From: a virus
Length of the DNA: 27,779 nt
IMG/VR virus record: IMGVR_UViG_3300032285_001662
Coordinates: 1-27,779 of that record
Strand: one strand, 5' to 3'
A program made the translations under genes and the position numbers. Positions 7,819 to 15,212 of this stretch are shown in pieces (position 1 is the first letter of the stretch; every line of letters starts with the position of its first letter). The notes under the pieces are model-generated. The model ran no database searches, had not been told where the DNA came from, and was given only the letters and a program-made list of their open reading frames with translations.

Positions 7819-9119
7819 CCGCCCCGTCCGTCGAGGTCTTCATCGGCTTTGAGGCCACCGGCACCCTGGGGGATTTCTTCACCTTGGACGACCCCACCAG
7901 GGGCAAGTTGAACGACACGACCTACACGCTGGCCGACACGGTCTTTATCGACGTGAGCAGCTACGTCTCGGGGCAGGTCTCGGTCACCCGTGGCCGCAGT
8001 CGTCAGACCGACCAGTTCCAAGCGGGCACGGCGTCGTTCACGTTGCGCAACGAAGACCGCTCGTTCGACCCGTCCAACACGGCCTCGCCGTACTACCCGA
8101 ACGTCGGACCTCGAGCACAGGTGCAAGTGTTCATCGCCGGCCAGATGGTCTTCGCTGGCTACGTGGACGACGTCAGCGTGAACTACGAGATGCCGAGCAC
8201 GTGCACCACGACGTTCACGTGCGTCGACGCGTTCACGCTGCTGGCCAACATGCCCATCGACGGCATCCATGTAACCTCGGCGCTGCCCGGAACGGTCATC
8301 AGCCAGGTGCTCGACTACGTCGGGTTCCCGGCCACGAGGAACATCGACGCCGGCAACACGATTATTCAGGACAGCCGCCCGACTGGCGACGCCCTGCAGT
8401 ACCTCCAAGCGGTCTCGGCCTCAGAGAACGGGCTGCTCTTCATCGACCGGTTCGGCGTGCTGACGTTCTACGACCGCTACCAGATCGGATTCCACGGCGT
8501 CCCGGCCCTCACGCCGTTGTCGGTGACTTTCACCGATTCGACAACCAGCCCCGACCTTGCCGTTGGCACCTGCGGCTACAACGCCATCACGCAGGCCAGC
8601 CAAGCGCTGCTGCTCTACAACATCGTCACCGGCTCGACCGATGGCGGCACGTCGGGCGTGGCGATCAACAAGACGGTCACGAACGCTGCCAGCGTGGCGA
8701 AGTATTTCGGCCGCACGTTGTCGCTCAGCTCCTTGCAGAGCGCCAACGCACCGGACGTCCAGTCGTTGTGCGAGTGGTTGGCCTACTCCTACGGAACGCC
8801 GGAGATCCGCTTTGCCACCATCGGCGTCGAGCTGGTCGGCGTCGTCGACAGCCGAGCGATCGCCAAGTTGAAGGGCGCAGCCAACCTTTGCGCCTTTGAC
8901 ATCGGCCAAGCCGTCACGGTCGAGCGCACGCCGCCCGGCACGGGCACGCCCTCGGTGATCTCGATCGACTCGATCATCGAGGGGATCTCCTACTCGCTCG
9001 ACGCCTCGTCATCCGCCTACTTCGTGACGTACTCGCTCGGGTCAAACGATCGAGCCAACTACTTCATCCTCGACGACGCTGACCAGGGCGTCCTCGATTC
9101 GTCCCGTCTGGCCTACTAG
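7815..9119 (+). CDS. minor tail protein (tail hub / distal tail type)
   Basis: The 434-residue protein contains the segment RGRSRQTDQFQAGTASFTLR followed by NEDRSFDPSN, SPYYPNVGPRAQVQVF and VFAGYVDDVSV. This block is typical of actinophage minor tail proteins that form the hub at the tail tip. The rest is beta-rich with one GLLFIDRFGVLTFYDR segment, as in tail-associated hub proteins. The ATG at 7815 overlaps the tape measure stop, which fixes the start. Confidence 0.87.
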   Translation: MTAPSVEVFIGFEATGTLGDFFTLDDPTRGKLNDTTYTLADTVFIDVSSYVSGQVSVTRGRSRQTDQFQAGTASFTLRNEDRSFDPSNTASPYYPNVGPRAQVQVFIAGQMVFAGYVDDVSVNYEMPSTCTTTFTCVDAFTLLANMPIDGIHVTSALPGTVISQVLDYVGFPATRNIDAGNTIIQDSRPTGDALQYLQAVSASENGLLFIDRFGVLTFYDRYQIGFHGVPALTPLSVTFTDSTTSPDLAVGTCGYNAITQASQALLLYNIVTGSTDGGTSGVAINKTVTNAASVAKYFGRTLSLSSLQSANAPDVQSLCEWLAYSYGTPEIRFATIGVELVGVVDSRAIAKLKGAANLCAFDIGQAVTVERTPPGTGTPSVISIDSIIEGISYSLDASSSAYFVTYSLGSNDRANYFILDDADQGVLDSSRLAY

Positions 9120-9131
9120 CAGGGAGCATCA

Positions 9132-9494
9132 ATGGCTGCTGTCAACTTCAACTCTGGCGATGTCCTCACCGCCACACAGATGAACCAGATCGGCAAGGAT
9201 TCCGACTGGATCGCCATCTCGTCGTTCTCGAACTCATGGGTGGCCGGGTCGATCACCCCCGCCTATCGCAAGGTCGGCAACCGAGTGCAGCTGCGCGGTC
9301 GGATCACGAGCGGCACCGCCAACACGACGGCTTTTACGCTCCCGGCCGGCTACAGGCCTCAGACGAACCAGTCACTGCTCGGCGTCTCCTCGACCGGCAC
9401 GCTCAACCAGGTGTCGGTCGACACCAGCGGCAACCTCAGCCCGCTGCTCAGCGTCATCACGTCGCTTGACGGCTTGTCCTTCTACAACGACTAA
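9132..9494 (+). CDS. small tail tip / fibre-head protein
   Basis: The 120-residue protein opens with GDVLTATQMNQI, a short helix seen at the attachment end of many actinophage tail-tip proteins. It continues as an all-beta module with YRKVGNRVQLRGRITSGTAN and FTLPAGYRP. That pattern recurs in phage fibre tips and receptor-binding heads. GGGAG lies upstream of ATG. The stop and the ATG of the endolysin gene share one base (TAATG), so the genes are coupled. Receptor binding is inference. Confidence 0.65.
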   Translation: MAAVNFNSGDVLTATQMNQIGKDSDWIAISSFSNSWVAGSITPAYRKVGNRVQLRGRITSGTANTTAFTLPAGYRPQTNQSLLGVSSTGTLNQVSVDTSGNLSPLLSVITSLDGLSFYND

Positions 9495-10360
9495 TGGCCG
9501 ACGCTCGCTCCGACATCGTGAGCTGGGCCAAGTGGGGCGTCGCCAACCACGGCCGGTTCAACTACACCGAGGGCCCGCAGCGCATGGCACAGGTCCGCGC
9601 CCCAGGCGATGGCCCGATCTTCTGCGACTGCTCGGCCTTCGTCACCTACTGCTACTCGTGGGCCGGCGCTCCTGACCCGAACGGGCAGGGCTACAACGGC
9701 ACCGGGTACACCGGCACGCTCCTCGCCCACGGAACGCCGATCACCCTCGCTCAGGTCCAGCCTGGCGACGTGATCGTCTACGGCCCCGGCACCGGTTGGC
9801 ACACCGCCCTCGTCGTCGAGGCGGGGAACGACCCACTCACCGTCAGCCACGGCGAGCAGGGCGACCCGAACTACTGCCGAGTCAGCCAGGACGGCCGTCA
9901 GCCGCAGCGCTACCTGCGCTTCGACACCACGAAGGGCGGATCGGGCGCTGTAAGCCCTGTGACGCCTTCCAACCCGGCGCAGCACGTCTTGGTCCCGAAC
10001 GTCTCTGTGGCGACCGTGCAGGCTCGTGTGGGCGTTGCCGCCGACAACGTGTGGGGACCCCAGACCGACGCAGCTGTGCGCCACTGGCAGGCTGCCCACG
10101 GTCTTGCCGTTGACGGCGTCATCGGGCCTGCCACTTGGGCCTCGATGCAGGGCACCGCACCCGTCCAGGCGTCGCACCGCACGCTCAGGCGAGGAGACAC
10201 CGGCCCCGACGTGGCGCAGGTCCAGCAGCGCCTCAAGATCAACGCCGACGGCGTTTTCGGCCCGGCCACCGAGGCGGCCGTCCGTGCCTTCCAGACCCGC
10301 AAGGGCTTGAGCGTCGATGGCATCGTCGGCCCGCAGACGTGGAAGGCGATGGGGTTGTGA
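9494..10360 (+). CDS. endolysin: NlpC/P60 peptidase with two peptidoglycan-binding domains
   Basis: The 288-residue protein has an N-terminal NlpC/P60-type cysteine peptidase domain (about 1-145). FCDCSAFVTYCYSW holds the nucleophile (C46, in the D-C-S motif), GWHTALVVE gives the His (H103), and SHGEQ (H119) the third polar residue. QPGDVIVYG is another family hallmark. Two PG_binding_1 repeats follow (about 165-218 and 228-287), each with a D-G-V/I-x-GP-x-T-W type signature. The enzyme should cut peptide stems in peptidoglycan. It has no signal peptide, so it would need a holin; two holin candidates lie downstream (10357 and 14098). Confidence 0.92.
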   Translation: MADARSDIVSWAKWGVANHGRFNYTEGPQRMAQVRAPGDGPIFCDCSAFVTYCYSWAGAPDPNGQGYNGTGYTGTLLAHGTPITLAQVQPGDVIVYGPGTGWHTALVVEAGNDPLTVSHGEQGDPNYCRVSQDGRQPQRYLRFDTTKGGSGAVSPVTPSNPAQHVLVPNVSVATVQARVGVAADNVWGPQTDAAVRHWQAAHGLAVDGVIGPATWASMQGTAPVQASHRTLRRGDTGPDVAQVQQRLKINADGVFGPATEAAVRAFQTRKGLSVDGIVGPQTWKAMGL

Positions 10361-10632
10361 GCGTCATCAGCGCCGATGCCTTGACCGCCCTGTTCGGCGG
10401 CATCATCGGCATGATCGGCGCCATCACGATGCTCTGGGTGCAGGTCGCCAAGGTGCGTCGTGAGAACACCGAGCAGCACGCCGAGGGCCGTGCCCTTGTC
10501 ACCGACGTGCGCGACAACCTCCTCGACCTCCACACGACGGTTCATCGCATCGACCGCAAGATCGACGACGTGGCTGAACGCCTGGACCGACACGAAAACA
10601 GCCACAACGGGCCACGGCGTCGCGTTTCCTGA
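10357..10632 (+). CDS. one-pass membrane protein, holin-like (DUF2746-type)
   Basis: The 91-residue protein starts at GTG overlapping the endolysin stop. It has one hydrophobic span (about residues 6-28, ALFGGIIGMIGAITMLWV), then a long charged heptad helix (about 33-80) that should be a cytoplasmic coiled coil. This resembles the second membrane protein encoded after the endolysin in many mycobacteriophages (DUF2746-like), thought to assist lysis. With one span it could also be a pinholin or an anti-holin partner of the r1t-type holin at 14098. Confidence 0.65.
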   Translation: MSVISADALTALFGGIIGMIGAITMLWVQVAKVRRENTEQHAEGRALVTDVRDNLLDLHTTVHRIDRKIDDVAERLDRHENSHNGPRRRVS

Positions 10633-10653
10633 CCTCGAAGAGAAGGGTGGCCT

Positions 10654-11484
10654 GTGACCACGCATCTCGTCATCCCAGACACGCAAGCCAAGGACGGCAC
10701 CCCGGTCGATCATCTGCGTTGGATCGGCCAGCTGATCGTCGACGTGCGACCCGACGTGGTGATTCACCTTGGCGACCACGCCGACATGCCTTCGCTGTCG
10801 TCCTATGACGTCGGCAAGCGCTCGTTCGAGGGTCGCCGGTATTCGCTTGACATCGAGGCCGCCAACGCCGCCTTCGACGTGCTCAACGAGCCGCTCGACG
10901 CCTTCAACGCCCACCGTCGGGCGATGAAGGAGAAGAAGTGGAGACCCCGCCGGGTCATCACCTTGGGGAACCACGAGGATCGCATCGACCGGGCCGCCAA
11001 CGACGACCCGAAGCTCTTCGGCCTGGTGTCGACCGACCACCTCAACTACGCCGATCACGGCTACGAGGTGGTCCCGTTCCTCACCCCGATCTCAATCGAC
11101 GGCATCTGGTATTGCCACTACTACGCCGCACCCATGACGGGTCGGCCCTACGGCGGCAATGCGCTGGCTCGGCTCAAGACCGTGGGCCACTCGTTCGTCA
11201 TGGGGCACCAGCAAACGCTCGACTATGCGCTGCGGTTCCTCACCGACGGCACTCAACAGATGGGAATCATCGCCGGCGCCTGTTACGTGCACGCCGAGGA
11301 TTACAAGGGAACCCAGGGAAACGCGCACTGGCGAGGCGTGATCCTCCTTGAGCAGGTCGAGAACGGCGTGGCCGATCCTCGGTTCATCTCGCTCGATCAG
11401 CTGTGCCGCCGCTACGAGGGCAAGCCCCTCGCCACCTACATGGCTCGCAAGCACGGCCTCTCCGTGTTCGGCCTGCCGCTCTGA
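10654..11484 (+). CDS. calcineurin-like metallophosphoesterase
   Basis: The 276-residue protein has the metallophosphoesterase motif set in order: D9-T-Q11 (usually D-x-H), G40-D41-x-x-D44, G105-N106-H107-E108-D, C154-H155, and G184-H185-Q. These bind two metals, so phosphoester hydrolysis is likely. The His of the first motif is replaced by Gln, as in some phage members. GTG start with a purine-rich AGAAGGGTGG upstream. It sits between lysis genes and fibre genes. The substrate cannot be read from the sequence; a nucleic acid end, a nucleotide or a cell-wall phosphodiester are all possible. Confidence 0.82.
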   Translation: MTTHLVIPDTQAKDGTPVDHLRWIGQLIVDVRPDVVIHLGDHADMPSLSSYDVGKRSFEGRRYSLDIEAANAAFDVLNEPLDAFNAHRRAMKEKKWRPRRVITLGNHEDRIDRAANDDPKLFGLVSTDHLNYADHGYEVVPFLTPISIDGIWYCHYYAAPMTGRPYGGNALARLKTVGHSFVMGHQQTLDYALRFLTDGTQQMGIIAGACYVHAEDYKGTQGNAHWRGVILLEQVENGVADPRFISLDQLCRRYEGKPLATYMARKHGLSVFGLPL

Positions 11485-11512
11485 CTCGACCAACCCTGCA
11501 GGGAGGACACCC

Positions 11513-11851
11513 ATGGCTGATCCAGCCAACTACCCGCTCAACATCGTCATCGGCGATACCAAGACGGTATCGGTGACGATGAAGGACTCGAACGGCGCGG
11601 CGATCAACATCACCGGCCGCACCTACACGGCGCAGCTGCGTGCTGCGATCGACGACACGTCGCCCCTGGCGACCTTCAGCTGCTCGATCGTGAGCGGCGC
11701 GGCCGGCACGATGAACGCCACGCTCTCGGCCACGACCACCGCCGCCCTCACGCCTGGCGACGCCGTCTGGTCGCTGCGTGAGACCTCCTCGAGCGTGGTC
11801 ACCACGCTTCTCGAAGGCCCCGTCAAGATCAGCCAGAGCCCGACCCGATGA
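11513..11851 (+). CDS. small beta-rich fibre-anchoring protein (BppU-N-like)
   Basis: The 112-residue protein follows GGGAGG 8 bases before ATG. It starts NIVIGDTKTVSVTMKDSNGA, continues with AQLRA and ends WSLRETSSSVVTTLLEGPVKI. This pattern (a leading strand, the G-D-T turn, then a repeated beta sandwich with a final L-x-G-x-V/I) resembles the N-terminal domain of baseplate upper proteins that hold fibres to the tail tip. It is coupled by ATGA to the collagen-like fibre gene, consistent with being its anchor. No family can be proven by eye. Confidence 0.6.
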   Translation: MADPANYPLNIVIGDTKTVSVTMKDSNGAAINITGRTYTAQLRAAIDDTSPLATFSCSIVSGAAGTMNATLSATTTAALTPGDAVWSLRETSSSVVTTLLEGPVKISQSPTR

Positions 11852-13038
11852 CAACCGACGCCCTCATCCTGCAGGTCACCGACTCGGCGACCATCATCCG
11901 CACCACCGACACCCTCGTGACGGCCATCGGCTCGAACGTGGCAGGCCCGACCGGTCCCACGGGTTCGACCGGTCCTGCTGGCACCGCCGCGACCGTCTCG
12001 GTCGGCTCGACCACCACCGGCGCTGCTGGCTCGTCGGCGGCCGTCTCGAACACCGGCACCACCTCGGCCGCCGTGCTCAACTTCACGATCCCCAAGGGCG
12101 ACACCGGTGCCACCGGGGCGGCGGGGGACAAGTTCAAGACCACCAGCACCTCGAGCATCACGCTCGGGACGGGGACCAAGAGCTTCACCGTGGGCACCGG
12201 CCTCGCTTGGTCGGCCAACCAGGGCGTCGTGGTGTCGCTGTCGCTGAACAACTACATGGTCGGCACCGTCACGTCATACGACTCCTCGTCGGGCGCCATG
12301 GTGGCCGAGATGACCACGTTGGTCGGCTCTGGCTCGGGCACCGGCCCTTGGACGGTCAACCTCGACGGCGTGTCGGGTCCGGCTGGCGCTGCTGGTGCGG
12401 CGGCGACCGTCTCGGTCGGCTCGACCACGACCGGCGCTGCTGGCTCGTCGGCATCGGTGAGCAACACGGGCACCTCGTCGGCCGCCGTGTTGAACTTCAC
12501 GATCCCGACGGGCGCCACGGGTGCAACAGGCTCCACCGGCCCGACCGGTCCGACGGGCGCCACAGGTGCCACCGGAGCGACGGGCGCCACGGGCGCCACC
12601 GGGTCGTTCAACGCCAACAGCGCCTTCCAGGGCGCGCTCGAGGTCGTCAGCGTCGACAGCTCGTCCACGCTGAGCGGTTCGACCGCCGCCACGGTGTCGA
12701 TCAAGACGGCCGGCGCCTACCTCTTCACCATCAACCCGACCGCCAACTGGACCACGAACGTGCGTGGCGATGGCTCGACGACGCTGGCCTCAATGCTGAG
12801 CGTCGGCCAGTCCGTCACGGTCACGGTGATGACGAACAACGGCGCCACGGCCTACTACTGCCCGTCTGGCTCGTTCCAGATTGACGGCACGGCCACCGGC
12901 GTGACGATGAAGTGGCTCAACGGTGCGTCGCCCGCAGCTGGTGACGCCAGCGCCTACGACATCTACACCTACACGATCGTCAAGACGGCAGCGACGCCGA
13001 CCTACACGGTCTTCGCCGCGCTGACCAAGTTCGCATGA
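11848..13038 (+). CDS. tail fibre protein with collagen-like Gly-X-Y repeats
   Basis: The 396-residue protein alternates collagen-like Gly-X-Y tracts with beta-rich modules. The tracts start at about 11944 (GPTGPTGSTGPAGT), 12373 (GPAGAAGAA) and 12508-12602 (a run of GAT triplets). Between them lies a Val/Ser/Thr module (VSVGSTTTGAAGSSA..VLNFTIP) that occurs twice. The C-terminal 150 residues form a beta-rich trimer-head-like domain with no Gly-X-Y. Such fibres trimerise through the Gly-X-Y helix and bind receptors with the head. ATGA coupled to both neighbours. Confidence 0.85.
   Translation: MTTDALILQVTDSATIIRTTDTLVTAIGSNVAGPTGPTGSTGPAGTAATVSVGSTTTGAAGSSAAVSNTGTTSAAVLNFTIPKGDTGATGAAGDKFKTTSTSSITLGTGTKSFTVGTGLAWSANQGVVVSLSLNNYMVGTVTSYDSSSGAMVAEMTTLVGSGSGTGPWTVNLDGVSGPAGAAGAAATVSVGSTTTGAAGSSASVSNTGTSSAAVLNFTIPTGATGATGSTGPTGPTGATGATGATGATGATGSFNANSAFQGALEVVSVDSSSTLSGSTAATVSIKTAGAYLFTINPTANWTTNVRGDGSTTLASMLSVGQSVTVTVMTNNGATAYYCPSGSFQIDGTATGVTMKWLNGASPAAGDASAYDIYTYTIVKTAATPTYTVFAALTKFA
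11989..12530 (+). repeat. internal duplication in the collagen-like fibre gene
   Basis: Two copies of about 128 bp (11989-12116 and 12403-12530) are near identical. Each starts GCGACCGTCTCGGTCGGCTC and runs through the AAVLNFTIP coding segment into a Gly-X-Y tract. Differences are mostly synonymous or conservative, so the duplication is maintained as protein. Confidence 0.85.
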
Positions 13039-13778
13039 GCCCGATCCGTGGCAGCGTGGCTGCTGGCTCGTCTCATGCGCTTGGTGACGCTCGGTTTGCC
13101 AAGGCGGTCACGGAGGTCACGGCGCAGCGCAAGGAGGTCCGTTGGACCACCTCGATCACGACGCCGGGCACGAACGTGACGCTGGCGCAGACGCCCGTCG
13201 CCGGCAACCTCCTCGTCGTCATGGTGTCGAACAACAACGCCCTGGCATCGCCGACGGTGACCTATGGCGGCACGACCGCCACGCAGATCACGGGCAACCT
13301 GACCACCGGCATCTGCGGCTACCTGTTCTACGTCCCGCTCACCAGCGGCAACGTGGCCTCGGGTGGCACGACGCTGAACGTCACCTGGTCGGCCGGGACG
13401 GTCGCCGCCGCCTCGATCACCGAGGTTTCGGGCGCCTATGCGGCGAGCCCGATCGACACGACAAACACGGCCATTGGGTCATGGAGCAGCGGTAACGGAA
13501 TCTCAATGAGCTCAAGTCCTGCAAAAACGGTGGTTGGGGCTTTGGCCATTGGGTTTGCTTCGCTTGCCGGGTCTCAATCGTTTCTGCTTGATTCCAACAC
13601 CACCGACCTGTCGTTCAGCGCCACGTGGGGGAGCTTTACCGCCGCAGGCAACATCTACGCCCGGTCGTACAACAACGGCCTCAAGTTCACTCCGTCGGGA
13701 AGCCTCTCATGGGCGCTCGGCTCCGCCACCGCTCGCAATGGTGTGTCGTGCTACGTGGCGTTTAGGCCTGCAGCATGA
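13035..13778 (+). CDS. putative tail fibre / receptor-binding protein
   Basis: The 247-residue protein has a short N-terminal helix and then a Ser/Thr/Gly-rich all-beta body with TPVAGNLLVVMVS, TLNVTWSAG, ITEVSGAYAASPIDTT and a C-terminal YVAFRPA strand. This is typical of beta-sandwich fibre or cell-surface adhesion domains. ATGA coupling to the collagen-like fibre gene suggests a fibre tip or accessory head. At about 13490-13600 base composition falls and codons such as TCA, AGT, GTT, TTT and AAA, rare in neighbouring genes, appear. This suggests recent exchange of a receptor-contact segment. Confidence 0.65.
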   Translation: MSPIRGSVAAGSSHALGDARFAKAVTEVTAQRKEVRWTTSITTPGTNVTLAQTPVAGNLLVVMVSNNNALASPTVTYGGTTATQITGNLTTGICGYLFYVPLTSGNVASGGTTLNVTWSAGTVAAASITEVSGAYAASPIDTTNTAIGSWSSGNGISMSSSPAKTVVGALAIGFASLAGSQSFLLDSNTTDLSFSATWGSFTAAGNIYARSYNNGLKFTPSGSLSWALGSATARNGVSCYVAFRPAA

Positions 13779-14101
13779 CCGCCTGGGACTCGACCAGCGC
13801 CGAGGCGGCCCGACTCGTCCACGGCGACCGTGGCGACACGTACGGCCACCCGGCCGTCGACTACGCGCGTACGGCGGCGCTCTTCAAGGCACTGACGGGC
13901 GTTGATCTGAGCGTCACCGAAGCGGTGGCGTTCATGGCCTGCGTGAAGCTGAGCCGCATCGGCATGGCGCTCGACGCCGGCCACGACGCCAAGACGGTCA
14001 GGGACTCGATCGTCGACCTAGCTGGCTACGCCGACTGTCTCTTCGCTGTCTGGGAACTGTTCCCACCCAAGCCCAAGCCAACCGAAAGGCCCACGCCATG
14101 A
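13775..14101 (+). CDS. DUF6378-like phage protein
   Basis: The 108-residue protein carries a well conserved phage pattern: an EAARLVHGDRGDTYGHPAVD segment, then RTAALFKAL, then VAFMACVKLSRI, and RDSIVDLAGYADCL near the end. This matches my recollection of DUF6378, a helical family common in phages and of unknown function. The all-alpha layout with acidic and Tyr/Asp residues recalls MazG-like helical bundles, but that link is weak. It is coupled by ATGA to both neighbours and sits beside the holin gene. Confidence 0.75.
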   Translation: MTAWDSTSAEAARLVHGDRGDTYGHPAVDYARTAALFKALTGVDLSVTEAVAFMACVKLSRIGMALDAGHDAKTVRDSIVDLAGYADCLFAVWELFPPKPKPTERPTP

Positions 14102-14331
14102 ACAAGACCTTCTTCCGCCAACTGCTCGAGCGAGCCGTCAAGACCGCAGCGCAAAGCGCCCTGGCACTCGTCGTCGCTGCGCACTTCGACTGGTTCCACG
14201 CCGACTGGAAGTCGATCGTCGGCACCATCGCCACCGCCACGGTCGCTTCGGTGCTCACGTCGCTCGTCAGCATGAACATCGGCCCTGCGGGCACCCCGTC
14301 CGTCGTGCCGATCGAGAAGCCGGCGGCCTGA
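14098..14331 (+). CDS. holin, r1t / mycobacteriophage type
   Basis: The 77-residue protein shows the pattern of the r1t-type holin family: RQLLERAVKTAAQSALALVV (first span), a short loop with D-W-K, then a second hydrophobic span (IVGTIATATVASVLTSLVS) and a Pro/Gly-rich C-terminus ending in charged residues. Two spans fit a class II holin. It makes lesions in the cytoplasmic membrane so that the endolysin reaches the wall. The endolysin gene lies 3.7 kb upstream, separated by fibre and enzyme genes, so the lysis cassette is split. Confidence 0.85.
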   Translation: MNKTFFRQLLERAVKTAAQSALALVVAAHFDWFHADWKSIVGTIATATVASVLTSLVSMNIGPAGTPSVVPIEKPAA

Positions 14332-14418
14332 TCGCCGGCTCGATAGGTCAGCACCCTGCCGCTGCCCACTGGCGCCCCGATGGGGCATTGCCAACAACCG
14401 AGCCGGTCTGCGCGAGCA

Positions 14419-14459
14419 AGCCCCCGCCCCTGTGCTGCAGCACAGCCGTGGCGGGGGCT
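14419..14459. terminator. bidirectional terminator between convergent genes
   Basis: A 10-bp perfect stem (AGCCCCCGCC with GGCGGGGGCT) encloses a 21-base loop that itself contains a perfect palindrome (CTGTGCTGCAGCACAG). It lies between the end of the rightward late operon and the end of the leftward HIRAN gene. The T-tracts are short and interrupted on both sides. Another 7-bp GC hairpin (14319-14339) spans the holin stop. Confidence 0.75.
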
Positions 14460-14474
14460 GTTCGCTTTGTGGGG

Positions 14475-14918
14475 CTAGTCGTCGGTCTTGCGTCCCAGAT
14501 CGAGCTCAACGCCAAGGAAGTAGGCGTCTTTGCGGCTCGTTCCGGCTCGGCCGGTGATGTGACCCACGCAGGTTAGGTACTTGGCGTCCTGCTGCTTCAT
14601 CACCTTCTTGACGTATGACTTGTGCGTCTTGGGGATGTAGCCAACAGTCTTGCCATCGACCAAGACGACCAGGGCGGTCTTGTCGTGCTGGTTGAGCGGG
14701 TCGGGCTCGATGAGCGCCAACACGTCTCGATGAAGCGGCTGGCCCGCCTCGTTGACCCCGCCAGCGGCGGCGATGATCGCCTGCTGATAGTTGGACTCGC
14801 CGACCACGGCCTGCTTGCCCTTGCCGGTTGGCTTGATGTTTGCCATCTCGACCAGCTGCGCCCAATCGTGGACGCCCTTGTGCGCCTCGACCTTCTTCGT
14901 CCTTGAGAACAGACCCAT
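14475..14918 (-). CDS. HIRAN-domain protein, possible lysogenic-conversion gene
   Basis: The 147-residue leftward protein contains AVVGESNYQQAI, then H-x-DVLALIEPDPLNQHDKTALV and VDGKTVGYIPKTH. This is the order and spacing of a HIRAN domain (a beta-barrel that binds DNA 3' ends in HLTF-type proteins, and is found alone in some phage and bacterial proteins). No nuclease or helicase domain is attached. A TAGGAGG site lies 5 bases before ATG. It is the only gene on this strand besides the repressor and lies next to attP, so it would stand at a prophage end. A role in superinfection control or DNA repair is inference. Confidence 0.75.
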   Translation of the reverse strand: MGLFSRTKKVEAHKGVHDWAQLVEMANIKPTGKGKQAVVGESNYQQAIIAAAGGVNEAGQPLHRDVLALIEPDPLNQHDKTALVVLVDGKTVGYIPKTHKSYVKKVMKQQDAKYLTCVGHITGRAGTSRKDAYFLGVELDLGRKTDD

Positions 14919-14977
14919 GACGCCTCCTAATCGGGTTCGTGCATTGGCAACCTATCCGGCCCGTCAACATTGAGCGA

Positions 14978-14995
14978 ATGTGCATGAAATGTGCA
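14978..14995 (+). repeat. putative integrase arm-type site, left copy
   Basis: ATGTGCATGAAATGTGCA, identical to the copy at 15213-15230. Each copy contains two TGTGCA hexamers 11 bases apart. The pair brackets the attachment core, as the arm sites of tyrosine-integrase attP regions do. Confidence 0.6.
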
Positions 14996-15057
14996 TGACT
15001 AGGGGAGTGGTGCCGAAGAAATCCCATTTCAGCGCTCATTTGACGACCCAGACGGTA

Positions 15058-15103
15058 GGTGGCTGCAAAGCCCCGTACGTGGGTTCGATTCCCACCGTCG
15101 CCT
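15058..15103 (+). other. attP: attP core: 3' half of a tRNA-Cys(GCA) gene
   Basis: From 15058 the sequence reads as a tRNA from the anticodon arm to the 3' end. There is a loop CTGCAAA (15063-15069, anticodon GCA), a perfect T arm (GTGGG / TTCGATT / CCCAC, 15079-15095), an acceptor 3' strand CGTCGCC (15096-15102), and T at the discriminator position, which is the identity base of tRNA-Cys. The 5' half (acceptor strand GGCGACG and D arm) is missing upstream, and the anticodon stem is imperfect. Phage genes lie on both sides and the integrase gene follows at once, so this is best read as an attP core matching a host tRNA-Cys gene. Confidence 0.8.
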
Positions 15104-15105
15104 CT

Positions 15106-15146
15106 AAGCCCCTGGCCTGCAGCAACGCAGGTCAGGGGCTTGTTTT
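15106..15146 (+). terminator. Rho-independent terminator following the tRNA 3' half
   Basis: AAGCCCCTGGCCTGC pairs with GCAGGTCAGGGGCTT (14 Watson-Crick pairs and one G-T) around the loop AGCAAC, followed by G and TTTT. It starts 3 bases after the tRNA end. After integration it would end transcription of the rebuilt host tRNA and shield the integrase gene from read-through. Confidence 0.88.
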
Positions 15147-15212
15147 GTCCTGGTGCACCCCATCGAGCGAGTGACCCCGATAACCTCTGATTGACCGCAT
15201 TTATCTGTGGTC

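Noticed and set aside
11848-13778. Diversity-generating retroelement target in the fibre genes
   Set aside because: No reverse transcriptase, template repeat or adenine-biased variation is visible in the window; the compositional patch at 13490-13600 is explained better by recombination.
14319-14339. Separate terminator spanning the holin stop
   Set aside because: A 7-bp GC stem without T-tract, followed 80 bases later by a much stronger structure; kept only as a note to that terminator.
14388-14973. Rightward frames opposite the HIRAN gene
   Set aside because: The leftward frame has a clear domain pattern and a strong ribosome site; the rightward frames have neither.
15032-15103. A complete tRNA gene
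   Set aside because: Only the part from the anticodon arm to the 3' end is present. No D arm or matching 5' acceptor strand lies upstream, and the anticodon stem has mismatches. It is better read as an attachment core.
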